From: Nibrella saemangeumensis
Lineage (GTDB): Bacteria > Bacteroidota > Bacteroidia > Cytophagales > Spirosomataceae
Assembly: GCF_039541915.1 (NCBI RefSeq)
Contig: NZ_BAABHD010000072.1
Coordinates: forward strand, 1 to 64,000
DNA: 64,000 bases
Direction of reading: 5' to 3'
In this document: piece after piece, positions 53,827 to 61,939 of the stretch
How positions within the stretch are numbered: position 1 is the stretch's first letter
How the letters are laid out: each line of letters begins with the position of its first letter
Translations under genes and position numbers: made by a program
The notes under the pieces: generated by a model
Seen by the model: the letters and a program-made list of their open reading frames with translations, nothing else
Told to the model about the DNA's origin: nothing
The model's database searches: none

Positions 53827-55929
53827 TCAGCGCTCAGCATCATCAAATGACAATTCCTCGACCAGGTGCGCGTATTCTTCGGAATCCCGCAGGCGGTACA
53901 GTTCTTCAATCAGCAGGTTGTTAATATCCGCTTCTACCTGCCGGTAATTTTCGGCAATGACCTGTTCGAACTCAGTATTCGAGATGCGATCTTCAGTGAG
54001 GTCATCCAGTTGAGGCAGAGGCATTTTCTCAAACGCTTCGATCTCTTTCTTCATTTCCGGATCGACTACCAATTCTGCGTGGAATATCTTTTGGGCAACG
54101 CGTTCCGTGAAGTTATCGGCCACTTTACCGACGAAGTATCCTTGGCTGAGGTTGGCTATTTTGGATTCGGGAATCAGCGAATCCATATTCTCCGAAAACT
54201 GGATATTAGTATCGTCTTTGGTGAAGGTGAAGTTCTGGCGAATCTGTTTGTTCTTTCCAAAACTGGTTGACAGGATTCGGGCGGTCTCCCCTCCTACCTG
54301 GCCGCTGAACACGTTTCCGATGGTATTGAACAAGGCCTCAGCCTCCCGGTCTCCGTACTCCCGTTTCAACTGGCTGAGATCCTGTACACCCAACGTGGTG
54401 CATACCTTATTGGAGCGGCCGGTTGCAATCAGGTTATCAAGTCCCCTAAAATAAATGGTTGGTAATTCGTCCACGATAATGGAGCATTTACGCCGACCTT
54501 TCTGGTTTACTAACCGAAGAACCCGTGAGTTTATAAGCCCTAACGCTGCACCATATACGTCTTGCCGTTTTGGGTTGTTGCCAACGCAAAGTATCTTCGG
54601 ATCGAGCGGATTATTAATGTCTAAGGTAAAGTCATTACCGGTGAGCAGCCAGAACAACGTCTTGGAGTCTAGCCGTCCCAGCGGGATGCGGGCGGAAGCA
54701 ATTTGACCTTCCAATTGATCAAACGCACCTTTTTCCAGCGCACTGGCAAATGGGATGAGCAGGCTGTTCAGTTCGGGCTCGGATTGGAGGAGCGGGAACA
54801 AATATGAGTAGGGTAAGCCTGCCATTTTTATAGCATGCGGAAACGTGCAGTAGTTTGGCTTAGGTTCCGCAGTCTCGTCCTCCCGGCCCTTAGCCTGCCA
54901 TTCCGCCATTTTCCGGTCCTGGTATAATTTCAGGTACCATATGATGGCCGCAAAGAAGTTGATAGGTGACTCGGTAAAAAAGTCGCCCTGTTTCTTAATC
55001 CAGGATTTGTTTAAATTGAGCAGAATCGTTTGGGAAGCCTCCAGGGCATCGACAATATCCGTCATGAGTTCAGCCGCCAGGGGATTGCAACGGTGCGAAC
55101 TGCGGGGATGGTCGAAATCGAGAATGTAGAAGGTCGGGAAGTCTTTGCTATCCTGACGGTACTTGCACGCGTAGTAATAGGCTATTTTGGTCAAGTCCGG
55201 AAATTTGAAATCATAGATGTACATGCAGAACCCTTTCTCCAGGTGCTGCCGGATAAACTGAAAAATAACAGCAAACGACTTACCTGAGCCCGGTGTTCCA
55301 ATGACGATGGTGGCCCGGAAAGGGTTTGGGACGTTTACCATCCCCTGTTTGGTCTTCCCTTTGTAGTAGTATCGGGTGGGGATATTGATGGAGTACTCAT
55401 TCTGTAGCATGATCTCCTCCTGCTCAAAGGATTCATTATCTCGATTAAAGGGATCATCGCCCATTTTCAGGTCTATAATCCGATTGGCATAGGCCCCTGC
55501 CCTGATGAGCATCAAATAGGCAACAATGGTCGTGATTCCGTAGCCAAAGGCTCTGCTATCCACTGACAGGGTTGACCAGTGTAATATATACCCGTTCCCC
55601 ATCAGGAGCATAAAGCCAATTAGGGCGTACCGACCAACCACAGCCCAGGTTACATCTAGTGTTTTCCTTGTTTTGTTGCCGAATGTATATACGCCCAGCA
55701 CGAACAGAGCCAACAGTTTGGAAATAAATGGATGCCCGAAAATACCGGAACTCTGATTCAGGTTTCGGATAAACGTATCCAGAACGGCAAACGTAAGGTT
55801 ATGCTGCCTGAAGCTGGTGTAGCAGTAGTAATACAGATGAAAGCCTATTAGCACAAATCCAATGAACAAGATTGTCTGGAGAATGCCCCGCCACTCCTGA
55901 TCGTAGTTGCTGCTGCCCGTAGAACACAT
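53827..55929 (-). CDS. VirD4/TraG-type conjugative coupling protein
   Basis: 700 residues. Four membrane segments lie within residues 15-150 (for example LLALFVLGVYTFG and GYGITTIVAYLMLIRAGAY), followed by a cytoplasmic ATPase: Walker A GTPGSGKS near residue 212, YIYDFKFPDL, Walker B CSIIVDELPTIYF and the VCTTLGVQDLSQLKREYG region. This is the pattern of the Bacteroidetes coupling proteins (called TraG or MobC in different elements) that link the relaxosome to the type IV secretion channel. The acidic C-terminus may contact relaxosome proteins. ATG 55927-55929 is the only sensible start. Confidence 0.93.
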   Translation of the reverse strand: MCSTGSSNYDQEWRGILQTILFIGFVLIGFHLYYYCYTSFRQHNLTFAVLDTFIRNLNQSSGIFGHPFISKLLALFVLGVYTFGNKTRKTLDVTWAVVGRYALIGFMLLMGNGYILHWSTLSVDSRAFGYGITTIVAYLMLIRAGAYANRIIDLKMGDDPFNRDNESFEQEEIMLQNEYSINIPTRYYYKGKTKQGMVNVPNPFRATIVIGTPGSGKSFAVIFQFIRQHLEKGFCMYIYDFKFPDLTKIAYYYACKYRQDSKDFPTFYILDFDHPRSSHRCNPLAAELMTDIVDALEASQTILLNLNKSWIKKQGDFFTESPINFFAAIIWYLKLYQDRKMAEWQAKGREDETAEPKPNYCTFPHAIKMAGLPYSYLFPLLQSEPELNSLLIPFASALEKGAFDQLEGQIASARIPLGRLDSKTLFWLLTGNDFTLDINNPLDPKILCVGNNPKRQDVYGAALGLINSRVLRLVNQKGRRKCSIIVDELPTIYFRGLDNLIATGRSNKVCTTLGVQDLSQLKREYGDREAEALFNTIGNVFSGQVGGETARILSTSFGKNKQIRQNFTFTKDDTNIQFSENMDSLIPESKIANLSQGYFVGKVADNFTERVAQKIFHAELVVDPEMKKEIEAFEKMPLPQLDDLTEDRISNTEFEQVIAENYRQVEADINNLLIEELYRLRDSEEYAHLVEELSFDDAER

Positions 55930-56041
55930 AGTTGCAATTGGAAGATGATTATGTATATTTCTCTATGCTACAAAAAGTGCCTAGTCACCCTTAGTGCGGC
56001 ATTGACCCCTAGCTTTGAAAAAGTAAGAAGTGGAGTTGATC

Positions 56042-56401
56042 CTATGCCCTGAGATAAGTATTCGGGTTAGGCTTCCAAAGTCGATGCTGCTCACGAAACG
56101 CTGGCAATCGACCGTCGGCAATCCGGCACTTTTCTCCATTGGAAAGCACCAGCAATCCTGACCGGCGAACCCATGTTCTGATATGTTGGGGATTGACCAG
56201 CTTAGTCCAGTGGATACGCCAAAAAACAGGGAGAAACGAGTGTGCTTTCCTTAGGTTAGCCGTTGTAATAATTTGTTCGCCATCTTCAAGGTGAAACTTG
56301 CAGTACTGTCCCATACTGGTCACCTGAATGATCTGGCTGAGCGGAATTTCACGACGCTTTCCTTTCCATAGGATATACGCCCTATTGTCAACTACCTTCA
56401 T
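56042..56401 (-). CDS. Stand-alone LytTR DNA-binding protein
   Basis: 119 residues that consist almost only of a LytTR domain: RREIPLSQIIQVTSMGQYCKFHLEDGEQIITTANLRKAHSFLPVFWRIHWTKLVNPQHI, then VLSNGEKCRIA. There is no receiver domain and no membrane part, so control must be by level or partner binding. Located between the coupling-protein and relaxase genes, it is a good candidate regulator of transfer. Confidence 0.8.
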   Translation of the reverse strand: MKVVDNRAYILWKGKRREIPLSQIIQVTSMGQYCKFHLEDGEQIITTANLRKAHSFLPVFWRIHWTKLVNPQHIRTWVRRSGLLVLSNGEKCRIADGRLPAFREQHRLWKPNPNTYLRA

Positions 56402-56559
56402 ATCTTACCCTCCTTTAACTACCCAAATATAGTCGAGGACAAGTATAAATCAATACTTATAACTGTATTTTAAAATTTATAAGAATCTTCTTATTCCCTG
56501 ATGCGTATATTAGAACCTGAAAATCAACTGGTTTATATCCGTAATGGGCTGACTAATAT

Positions 56560-57984
56560 TCATTGTCTAGGTCGTTTTCGGGAGCCGGTATTTTTCAATT
56601 TCTGACTGTACATCGGTTTTTGCCGTCTGGTATCGGTAGCTTCATCAATAAGGGTAAATAGCTCCGAAGTATTCCCCAGGACATCCACCCAATTCAGCTC
56701 TTCCGAATTTCGCTGCTCCACATCCCGCTGTTCCTTTAGATTGGTTATCTGGCTGAGCTTATGCCGTTCAAAGCTGTTCACGGCTACCTCAGCTATTTCC
56801 CCCGGATACCCTTCTGCCCGTATGCACTCCACCAGGTAGGTATTCGGAAAATGTTCGGCAACCTGGCTTTCAAACGTTAACGGATTATTCTCGCGAAATT
56901 GCCGGTAGTGGTAGGAGACTCTGGCGGCCAGTGCTTTTGCCTCTTCTCTCGTGAGAGTGGCCTGAGGTTTATCCGTCTTGTTAAACAGGTTGGTAAGACC
57001 GTCTTTTGTATAAGCCTTTCCAAGATCATTTGCGGAGTAGATTAACTTCCGTTGACGATCCAGGTAGAAGTAATCCTGAGTATGGTCTATCAAATCAATA
57101 CGTTGCTTAAATAAAACCTCCTTCAGTTCCTTATTTGACGACAATGTCTGTGAAGCAAGAGCCGTTTTCAACGTTTGTCGTATTTCGGCGACTCCTTGTT
57201 CCTTTCGGCTTCCATTTGATTTGAATTGCTTCTCCAGCTTATCCAAGGTGGGTGTAAAGGGCAGCGCACTGGCTTTGATGGGAGGTGAGATTGGCTTCTC
57301 ACCATCGGTAAGTTGATAGGTAAGTCCACGGAGCGGTTTACCTTCCTGGCTCCCTCCTACCCTATTGAGCTGAATGCGGTTTGCCCTTAATAACTGCGAG
57401 AACTCCTCCAGCGAGCTATAACCGTATTCCTCGTAAAGCCTGCGCACTGCTTCGCTTAATTCGGCTTTCGCTTCCAGCTGAAATGTGCTCTTTTGTACTT
57501 TTTTACTTAACCTGGCCTCTTCGGCCCGTACCAGCCCATGGCGTATCTCTAATTGTTGACGGGTCGAATTGATCCGCTGCTTAAGAAAAGAATCCGAAAT
57601 TTTATCTCCGTTTATGTCAACTGACACGGTGACAATATGGATGTGCGGATGATTGGTGTCATCATGGCGGTAGACCAGGTATGGTTGTTTTCCATACTGA
57701 ATTTCCTGTAGAAACTCACTCGCAAGGGTGCGGAGTTGGGCATCCGGGATTGTCTCGGACGGATGAAATGATAACGAAAAATGTGCGCCGGGCTTGCTGA
57801 TTCGCTCGTTGAAACGTGCGTAGGTCTCTAATACCTCAATACGATGTTGTAAGTACTGCTGAGCTGTTTCTTCGTCTGGATAATTACTGATCTGTATCCG
57901 TTCGGCGCTCCCTTTCTGTACTTTTCGCTCGTTGTATAACACAGCGCCGGCTACACTTTTTCCGGTGGTAACCCGTACAACCAT
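56560..57984 (-). CDS. MobA-type relaxase
   Basis: 474 residues. The N-terminal relaxase domain (about 1-190) has the start MVVRVTTGKSVAGAVLYNERKV, the region AHFSLSFHPSE, and the histidine cluster DTNHPHIHIVTVSV that binds the catalytic metal; the nucleophile is likely one of the N-terminal Tyr residues (for example Tyr18 in VLYNERK). The C-terminal part is helical and charged. It nicks oriT and pilots the strand. It overlaps the MobC-like gene by 34 bases, so the two are co-translated. The type matches the MobP/Bacteroides mobilisation group. Confidence 0.88.
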   Translation of the reverse strand: MVVRVTTGKSVAGAVLYNERKVQKGSAERIQISNYPDEETAQQYLQHRIEVLETYARFNERISKPGAHFSLSFHPSETIPDAQLRTLASEFLQEIQYGKQPYLVYRHDDTNHPHIHIVTVSVDINGDKISDSFLKQRINSTRQQLEIRHGLVRAEEARLSKKVQKSTFQLEAKAELSEAVRRLYEEYGYSSLEEFSQLLRANRIQLNRVGGSQEGKPLRGLTYQLTDGEKPISPPIKASALPFTPTLDKLEKQFKSNGSRKEQGVAEIRQTLKTALASQTLSSNKELKEVLFKQRIDLIDHTQDYFYLDRQRKLIYSANDLGKAYTKDGLTNLFNKTDKPQATLTREEAKALAARVSYHYRQFRENNPLTFESQVAEHFPNTYLVECIRAEGYPGEIAEVAVNSFERHKLSQITNLKEQRDVEQRNSEELNWVDVLGNTSELFTLIDEATDTRRQKPMYSQKLKNTGSRKRPRQ

Positions 57985-58430
57985 ACCTTTATTTGGTAGA
58001 AAGCCCTCTGTAATTGTTCCTTTAAATCCTCATTTTCTGGTAAAGCCTCGCCCTCTGCTAGCTGGGCTTCTCTCCTCGCTTCAACCGGTTTATGACCCTT
58101 AATTCTTACTTCTAATTCAATGAATTGATTTCCGATTGTGTCGAGTAGCCGTCTGATTTCGCCCAACTGAATCAAACTTGCAAGTCCTAAATGCCGTGCC
58201 TCCTGTTGGCTTTTATCGTGATCTGCCGGTTTTAGGACCTTTTCTTTTACGTATTCCTGCAGGGATACCTTTCTTCCGGCTGTCTCTGCCTCATGGAGAC
58301 TTTTAAATTGATTAGCCTCTTTTTCTGTAAGTCGCAAGTTTATGTACTGGGCAACGGGGTCTTTCTGCTCTTTTCGCGGCCGCCCACCATTTTTACGACT
58401 TATCGGCTTTGTCTCTTTCTTCTGATTCAT
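57951..58430 (-). CDS. MobC-like relaxosome accessory protein
   Basis: About 159 residues from ATG 58428-58430 (MNQKKETKPISRKNGGRPRK). A basic start is followed by a ribbon-helix-helix-like segment (QYINLRLTEKEANQFKSLHEAE, VSLQEYVKEKVL) and a helical C-terminus (LASLIQLGEIRRLLDTIGNQFIELEVRI). This is the pattern of MobC/BmgB-type accessory proteins that load the relaxase on oriT. A longer frame reaches 58526 but would run over a possible oriT inverted repeat. Confidence 0.82.
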   Translation of the reverse strand: MNQKKETKPISRKNGGRPRKEQKDPVAQYINLRLTEKEANQFKSLHEAETAGRKVSLQEYVKEKVLKPADHDKSQQEARHLGLASLIQLGEIRRLLDTIGNQFIELEVRIKGHKPVEARREAQLAEGEALPENEDLKEQLQRAFYQIKVWLYGLPPEKV

Positions 58431-58462
58431 GTAAACACGAAAGCCTTTTATATTTTGTAGCG

Positions 58463-58504
58463 GCAAGATATACCCGTTTTTTGTATACATAAAACACATC
58501 TTGC
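58463..58504. other. Possible oriT inverted repeat
   Basis: GCAAGAT (58463-58469) and its exact complement ATCTTGC (58498-58504), 28 bases apart, lie directly upstream of the MobC-like gene, the usual place for oriT. Only seven-base arms, and no nick site was identified. Confidence 0.3.
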
Positions 58505-58544
58505 TTTTCTTAAAATTATCATGCAATACTCAAGTTACTTTCGT

Positions 58545-59031
58545 TCAATGCGTCAATCAGTAAACTCGTTGATAGATTGAATGGTGTTGGCAGTGGATTT
58601 AGCAGGTCTTACTCTGGTCTAATTTGAAAACCAGATTCAACCCGTCAATGTGTTAATTAGTTGATCGGTTTACCCGTTGAATACAAACAGCCTCAGTTTT
58701 CAACGGATGGACTCATCAACTCGTCAATCGGTTCATTCGTCAACGCATATACCAGTCAATACGTGGACGGGTAAATGGGTGCGGCTATCAATTAGTCAAT
58801 ACATCAGCGATTAAACCCATAAACTAATTTATTATCAACGGGTCAACAAATTGTCGAGTCAACGCATTTATTCGTTTATCAATTGACTTATCAACTAATC
58901 CATCTGTAAACTTATCAATTTATAAATGGATTTATACATTTATTGATGGATAAATGTATGAGAGAATTGATACATGGATACATCAATCAATAAATAAACA
59001 CATCAATAAATGGACGTATGGATTGACAGAT
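58545..59031. repeat. Long 8-bp-period degenerate array, candidate partition site
   Basis: Five-base words of the form T-N-N-A-(C/T), often TCAAC or TCAAT, recur every 8 bases. From 58716 to 58828 there are 15 units in exact register; after a single 7-base step, 24 more run in register from 58835 to 59019, with only one unit (58963) starting with A. Weaker units with a few phase slips extend back to about 58545. No unit is an exact long repeat; only the period and positions 1, 4 and 5 are kept. It ends about 50 bases before parA. Arrays of short boxes at 8-base spacing are how ribbon-helix-helix partition proteins (for example TP228 ParG) mark their centromere. The gene after parA encodes such a candidate. 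Confidence 0.8.
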
Positions 59032-59078
59032 GAAAAAAAGTTGAGTACATTTCGGCTATCGAATCAAAACCATTCAGC

Positions 59079-59813
59079 ATGGCAACTTTTATATCCATTT
59101 TCAGCCAGAAGGGGGGGGTTGGCAAAACCACCCTGACGATGGTACTAGCCACTCATTTTGCCGTGGTCGAAAAACGTAAAGTAATCGTCATTGATGGCGA
59201 CCACCCGCAGCACAACTTCTTTCACGAGCGTGAATTGGAAATGGCTAAAGCAGAACAGAACGAAGCATTCCGGAAATCAGTCGAAGCGCAGGGCGTTGAA
59301 CCTTATCCCGTGCTGGAGGCAAGCCTGAGCGACCTGGCCTTGTTCATTGATCACTTTCGCAAGGAGGGAGGGGATGAGATTGTGTTTATCGACCTCCCGG
59401 GTACTGTTAATACACCTGGCTACATGGACGTAGTTAATCGTCTGGATTATGGCATTCTGCCGATGGAGGCAGATAAATTCACCTTTGTATCCGGATTGCA
59501 AACGCTCAATGCGGTTTACGACCAGCTTCAGGAGGGCAAAACTAAGATTAAGATGTTTATGCTGTGGAATAAATACATGGAGCGCGAGCGTCAGAATATC
59601 TACACTACCATAAACGCCCAGATACAGGAAGCAGGTTTTGTAACGGTCCTCCACAATCGGGTGAAGCACTCTGTCCTCTGGAAGAATCAACGTTCTACAT
59701 TAATTCCTGAGGTATCGATCAAGCCAGTGGCTGACGAGATCAGTACGCTGCTGTTTGAGACAAAGAAAGTCCCTAAAAAGAATGTCCTGAAAACTGCACC
59801 CGCAAACCTGTAA
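59079..59813 (+). CDS. parA: ParA/MinD-type ATPase
   Basis: 244 residues. The deviant Walker A SQKGGVGKTT lies near residues 9-18, VIVIDGDHPQHNF is the A' motif and IVFIDLPGT the Walker B. It lacks an N-terminal DNA-binding domain, so it is the small (type Ib-like) ParA; in Bacteroidota transfer regions the same type is called TraA. A partner gene follows 12 bases downstream and a striking repeat array lies immediately upstream, together forming a likely partition locus. Confidence 0.92.
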   Translation: MATFISIFSQKGGVGKTTLTMVLATHFAVVEKRKVIVIDGDHPQHNFFHERELEMAKAEQNEAFRKSVEAQGVEPYPVLEASLSDLALFIDHFRKEGGDEIVFIDLPGTVNTPGYMDVVNRLDYGILPMEADKFTFVSGLQTLNAVYDQLQEGKTKIKMFMLWNKYMERERQNIYTTINAQIQEAGFVTVLHNRVKHSVLWKNQRSTLIPEVSIKPVADEISTLLFETKKVPKKNVLKTAPANL

Positions 59814-59825
59814 TCCAAACCGACC

Positions 59826-60350
59826 ATGGCAAAGAATAAAGCAGCCGATGATATAACGACAATGGTCAGCCGGGGCATTGGGTCCGGCTCAATACGCGAC
59901 TACCTCAGTTCCATCAAAAAGGAAGAGCCTGTTGCCGCTCCGGCAGAAACGGTTCAGCCTGAATCGCAGCCAGCACCAACGAATGTCAAGAAAGGGGAGG
60001 AGACCCCCAAAAATAATGAGGACAAAAAGGCACCTGCGGATACCCAGGCAAGCGCTGCTCCGGAATCACATGCATCTACCCTGGACGAGAAGGAAAAAAA
60101 GAAGCTGGACAAATACGCCCAGACCTTCCTAAAGAAGAACCCCCGGTTCGTCCGGTCATCGAAACAAATAGCGATTTCAAAGAATACCCACGCACTGATT
60201 ACATTACTCGTCAGGTATGCGGATCAGACAGGGAATAAGGTATCAATCATGGAGGTCCTCGAGAACATCGTGGAAAATCACATCCGTGAAAATGAAACCA
60301 ACCTGAAAGCGATCAAAGAAGAGTTAATTCAATTAGAGTTTAAAATCTAA
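59826..60350 (+). CDS. DUF3408-like ParA partner, candidate centromere-binding protein
   Basis: 174 residues. The first 95 are disordered and rich in Pro, Ala, Glu and Lys; they begin with a short TTMVSRGIGSGSIRDYLSSI segment that could touch ParA. The C-terminal 80 (FVRSSKQIAISKNTHALITLLVRYADQTGNKVSIMEVLENIVENHI) look like DUF3408, whose strand-helix-helix pattern fits a ribbon-helix-helix DNA binder. Placement directly behind parA makes it the expected adaptor protein. DNA binding to the upstream array is inferred. Confidence 0.75.
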   Translation: MAKNKAADDITTMVSRGIGSGSIRDYLSSIKKEEPVAAPAETVQPESQPAPTNVKKGEETPKNNEDKKAPADTQASAAPESHASTLDEKEKKKLDKYAQTFLKKNPRFVRSSKQIAISKNTHALITLLVRYADQTGNKVSIMEVLENIVENHIRENETNLKAIKEELIQLEFKI

Positions 60351-60354
60351 CGAT

Positions 60355-61005
60355 ATGCTCTCCCCGTTGGAAATCCTGTTGTTGGCCGGGGTTTGCCTGG
60401 TAGGCTACGCCTGGTACCTATTAAGGCTACCTCTCTGGAGCATTGCACCGGCCAACCTTCGTACGCAGCCTCAGTCAGGAGCCCGTGCCACGTATAAGAT
60501 GCTCGGTGGCTCGAAAACCGATTGGAAAGGACTGCTCCAAAAACTTCGGGAGGAAGCCGCCCAAAAGCAGCAGAACGATCAACAGTCCGATGAGGAGAAT
60601 AGGGGAGAAGCCTGGCAGATTTCACAAACAACGAACTTTGCCATCGACGAGGATGAGGGAGAAGGCGAGTCAGACTTGATCATGCTGGAAGAAGATCTGC
60701 CCCTGGGGGAAATCGGTGACGCGGCCGATGAAGGTTTTGACTTGGTGCAATACTCCGAAAACCTGAACCAGCTTACCGAAGTCGTTAAACAGGTTGAAGA
60801 GCCAACGCTATCGGCGGAGCAGGCCAAACGGATTCAGCGCATGTTGAAACAGTTAAACCCAAAGGGTGCCATGGTCGACGAATCGGTAGAGGCCACCCTC
60901 AAAAAAGGAACGTTCTTCGATGTTGCGCAGCTCTCGGCGACGTTCGACCAGCTTTGGGATGAACAAGATGAAGTTCCCAACCCGAAAGGAAGTAAAGAAC
61001 GGTAA
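60355..61005 (+). CDS. Conjugation-linked membrane protein
   Basis: 216 residues with one N-terminal membrane segment (LSPLEILLLAGVCLVGYAWYLL) and a long acidic cytoplasmic part (EDEGEGESDLIMLEEDLPLGE), ending in helices (LSAEQAKRIQRMLKQLNPKG). It starts 4 bases after the previous stop and is followed by a terminator, so it closes the parA operon. No family recognised; similar one-helix proteins stand in this position in Bacteroidetes transfer regions. Confidence 0.65.
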   Translation: MLSPLEILLLAGVCLVGYAWYLLRLPLWSIAPANLRTQPQSGARATYKMLGGSKTDWKGLLQKLREEAAQKQQNDQQSDEENRGEAWQISQTTNFAIDEDEGEGESDLIMLEEDLPLGEIGDAADEGFDLVQYSENLNQLTEVVKQVEEPTLSAEQAKRIQRMLKQLNPKGAMVDESVEATLKKGTFFDVAQLSATFDQLWDEQDEVPNPKGSKER

Positions 61006-61027
61006 ACATACATTCCATTCATGTATT

Positions 61028-61056
61028 AAAGCCAGGCGTCATCGTCTGGCTTTTTT
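61028..61056 (+). terminator. Rho-independent terminator after the parA operon
   Basis: Stem AAAGCCAGGCG / CGTCTGGCTTT (one G-T pair) with a small loop, followed by a run of T (61051-61056). It separates the partition operon from the tra operon. Confidence 0.82.
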
Positions 61057-61269
61057 GTTTGCTCAAAGTGTCTATTTTACGTCAAAGACAACTATCTTAT
61101 TATCAGCTTAAAAGCAGCCATGTAATATTCGCAAGACATAATAAATAAAGTGGTGTAAATAATTTTTTACAGTTATAAGTATTGATTTTATATGTATTCT
61201 GCATTAGTTTTGGATTAAGGATAATGTGATGTCCTTATTTTCAATCACCTTCTATCGTTTAAATCATTC
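61057..61269 (+). promoter_or_regulatory. Leader of the tra operon
   Basis: About 210 AT-rich bases between the terminator and traE. It must hold the promoter of the tra operon; no site could be called with confidence. Confidence 0.35.
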
Positions 61270-61602
61270 ATGAAAAAGCGAATTGTTCAAGTGGCTGGGG
61301 GAGCTATCCTCCTCAGTTACCTGGTATTGGCCAATGCTTCAGAATGCCTGGCGCAGACCGGTTCGGGTGCCGCTAAAAAGGGGCTGGATGAGGCCACTAA
61401 AGAAATAACCGGAGCCTGGGAAACGGTTGGAAATTTGATGTATGCCATTTGTGCCATTGTCGGTGTGGTTGGCGGTATCCAGGTGTATTCCAAATGGAGT
61501 AACGGAGATCCGGACACCCGGAAAGCAGCGGCCAGTTGGTTTGGTGCCCTTATCTTTGCCGGTCTTGTCCTGCTGGTCATAAAAGCGGTCTTCAATCCAT
61601 AA
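61270..61602 (+). CDS. traE: TraE, DUF4134 (VirB2-like pilin)
   Basis: 110 residues. A signal-like N-terminus (MKKRIVQVAGGAILLSYLVLANASECLAQ) is followed by two membrane segments (LMYAICAIVGVVGGIQVY and AASWFGALIFAGLVLLVIKAVF). This is the layout of DUF4134/TraE, the pilin-like subunit of Bacteroidetes type IV secretion. The KWSNGDPDTRKAAASWFGA loop is typical. Its stop overlaps the start of traF by one base. Confidence 0.9.
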   Translation: MKKRIVQVAGGAILLSYLVLANASECLAQTGSGAAKKGLDEATKEITGAWETVGNLMYAICAIVGVVGGIQVYSKWSNGDPDTRKAAASWFGALIFAGLVLLVIKAVFNP

Positions 61603-61928
61603 TGTACCGGGTGAATAAAGGCGTGGACCGACCACCAGAGGTTCTGGGTATTCGGGGTATGAATTTTCTGCTTCTGCTGGCGGGTGCCGCCGTTGGCTTA
61701 CTGCTGCTGGGTGTCATCATCATGGTGGTCACCGGCATTTCATCTGGCTACATCTTTGGTGCTTATTTTTTCGTGCTCGTCTTCCTGTATGGTCAATTGG
61801 TGCGGCTCTCCAAACGCTTTGGTGAACGAGGATTGAGCAAGCACCTGAGCCGTACCCGACAACCTAGTGTAATCTATGTGCGCTCAGCTTATGTCTTTCG
61901 CCGGCTGAACAGCCCGACCCGCTCTTAA
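61602..61928 (+). CDS. traF: TraF, DUF4133 (VirB3-like)
   Basis: 108 residues from ATG 61602-61604 (TAATG overlap with traE). NKGVDRPPEVLGIRGMNFL is the DUF4133 start; two membrane segments follow (FLLLLAGAAVGLLLLGVIIMVV and YIFGAYFFVLVFLYGQLV), then a basic tail. This matches the VirB3-like inner-membrane component that works with the VirB4 ATPase encoded next. Confidence 0.9.
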   Translation: MYRVNKGVDRPPEVLGIRGMNFLLLLAGAAVGLLLLGVIIMVVTGISSGYIFGAYFFVLVFLYGQLVRLSKRFGERGLSKHLSRTRQPSVIYVRSAYVFRRLNSPTRS

Positions 61929-61939
61929 AAGCGCTCTAT

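Noticed and set aside
58545..59031. Could the 8-base rhythm be coding or CRISPR-like?
   Set aside because: Period 8 is not a multiple of 3, there are stops in all frames, and no conserved unit longer than five bases exists.
60347..60631. Minus-strand frame of 94 residues opposite the membrane-protein gene
   Set aside because: Shadow of the plus-strand gene, with no own features.
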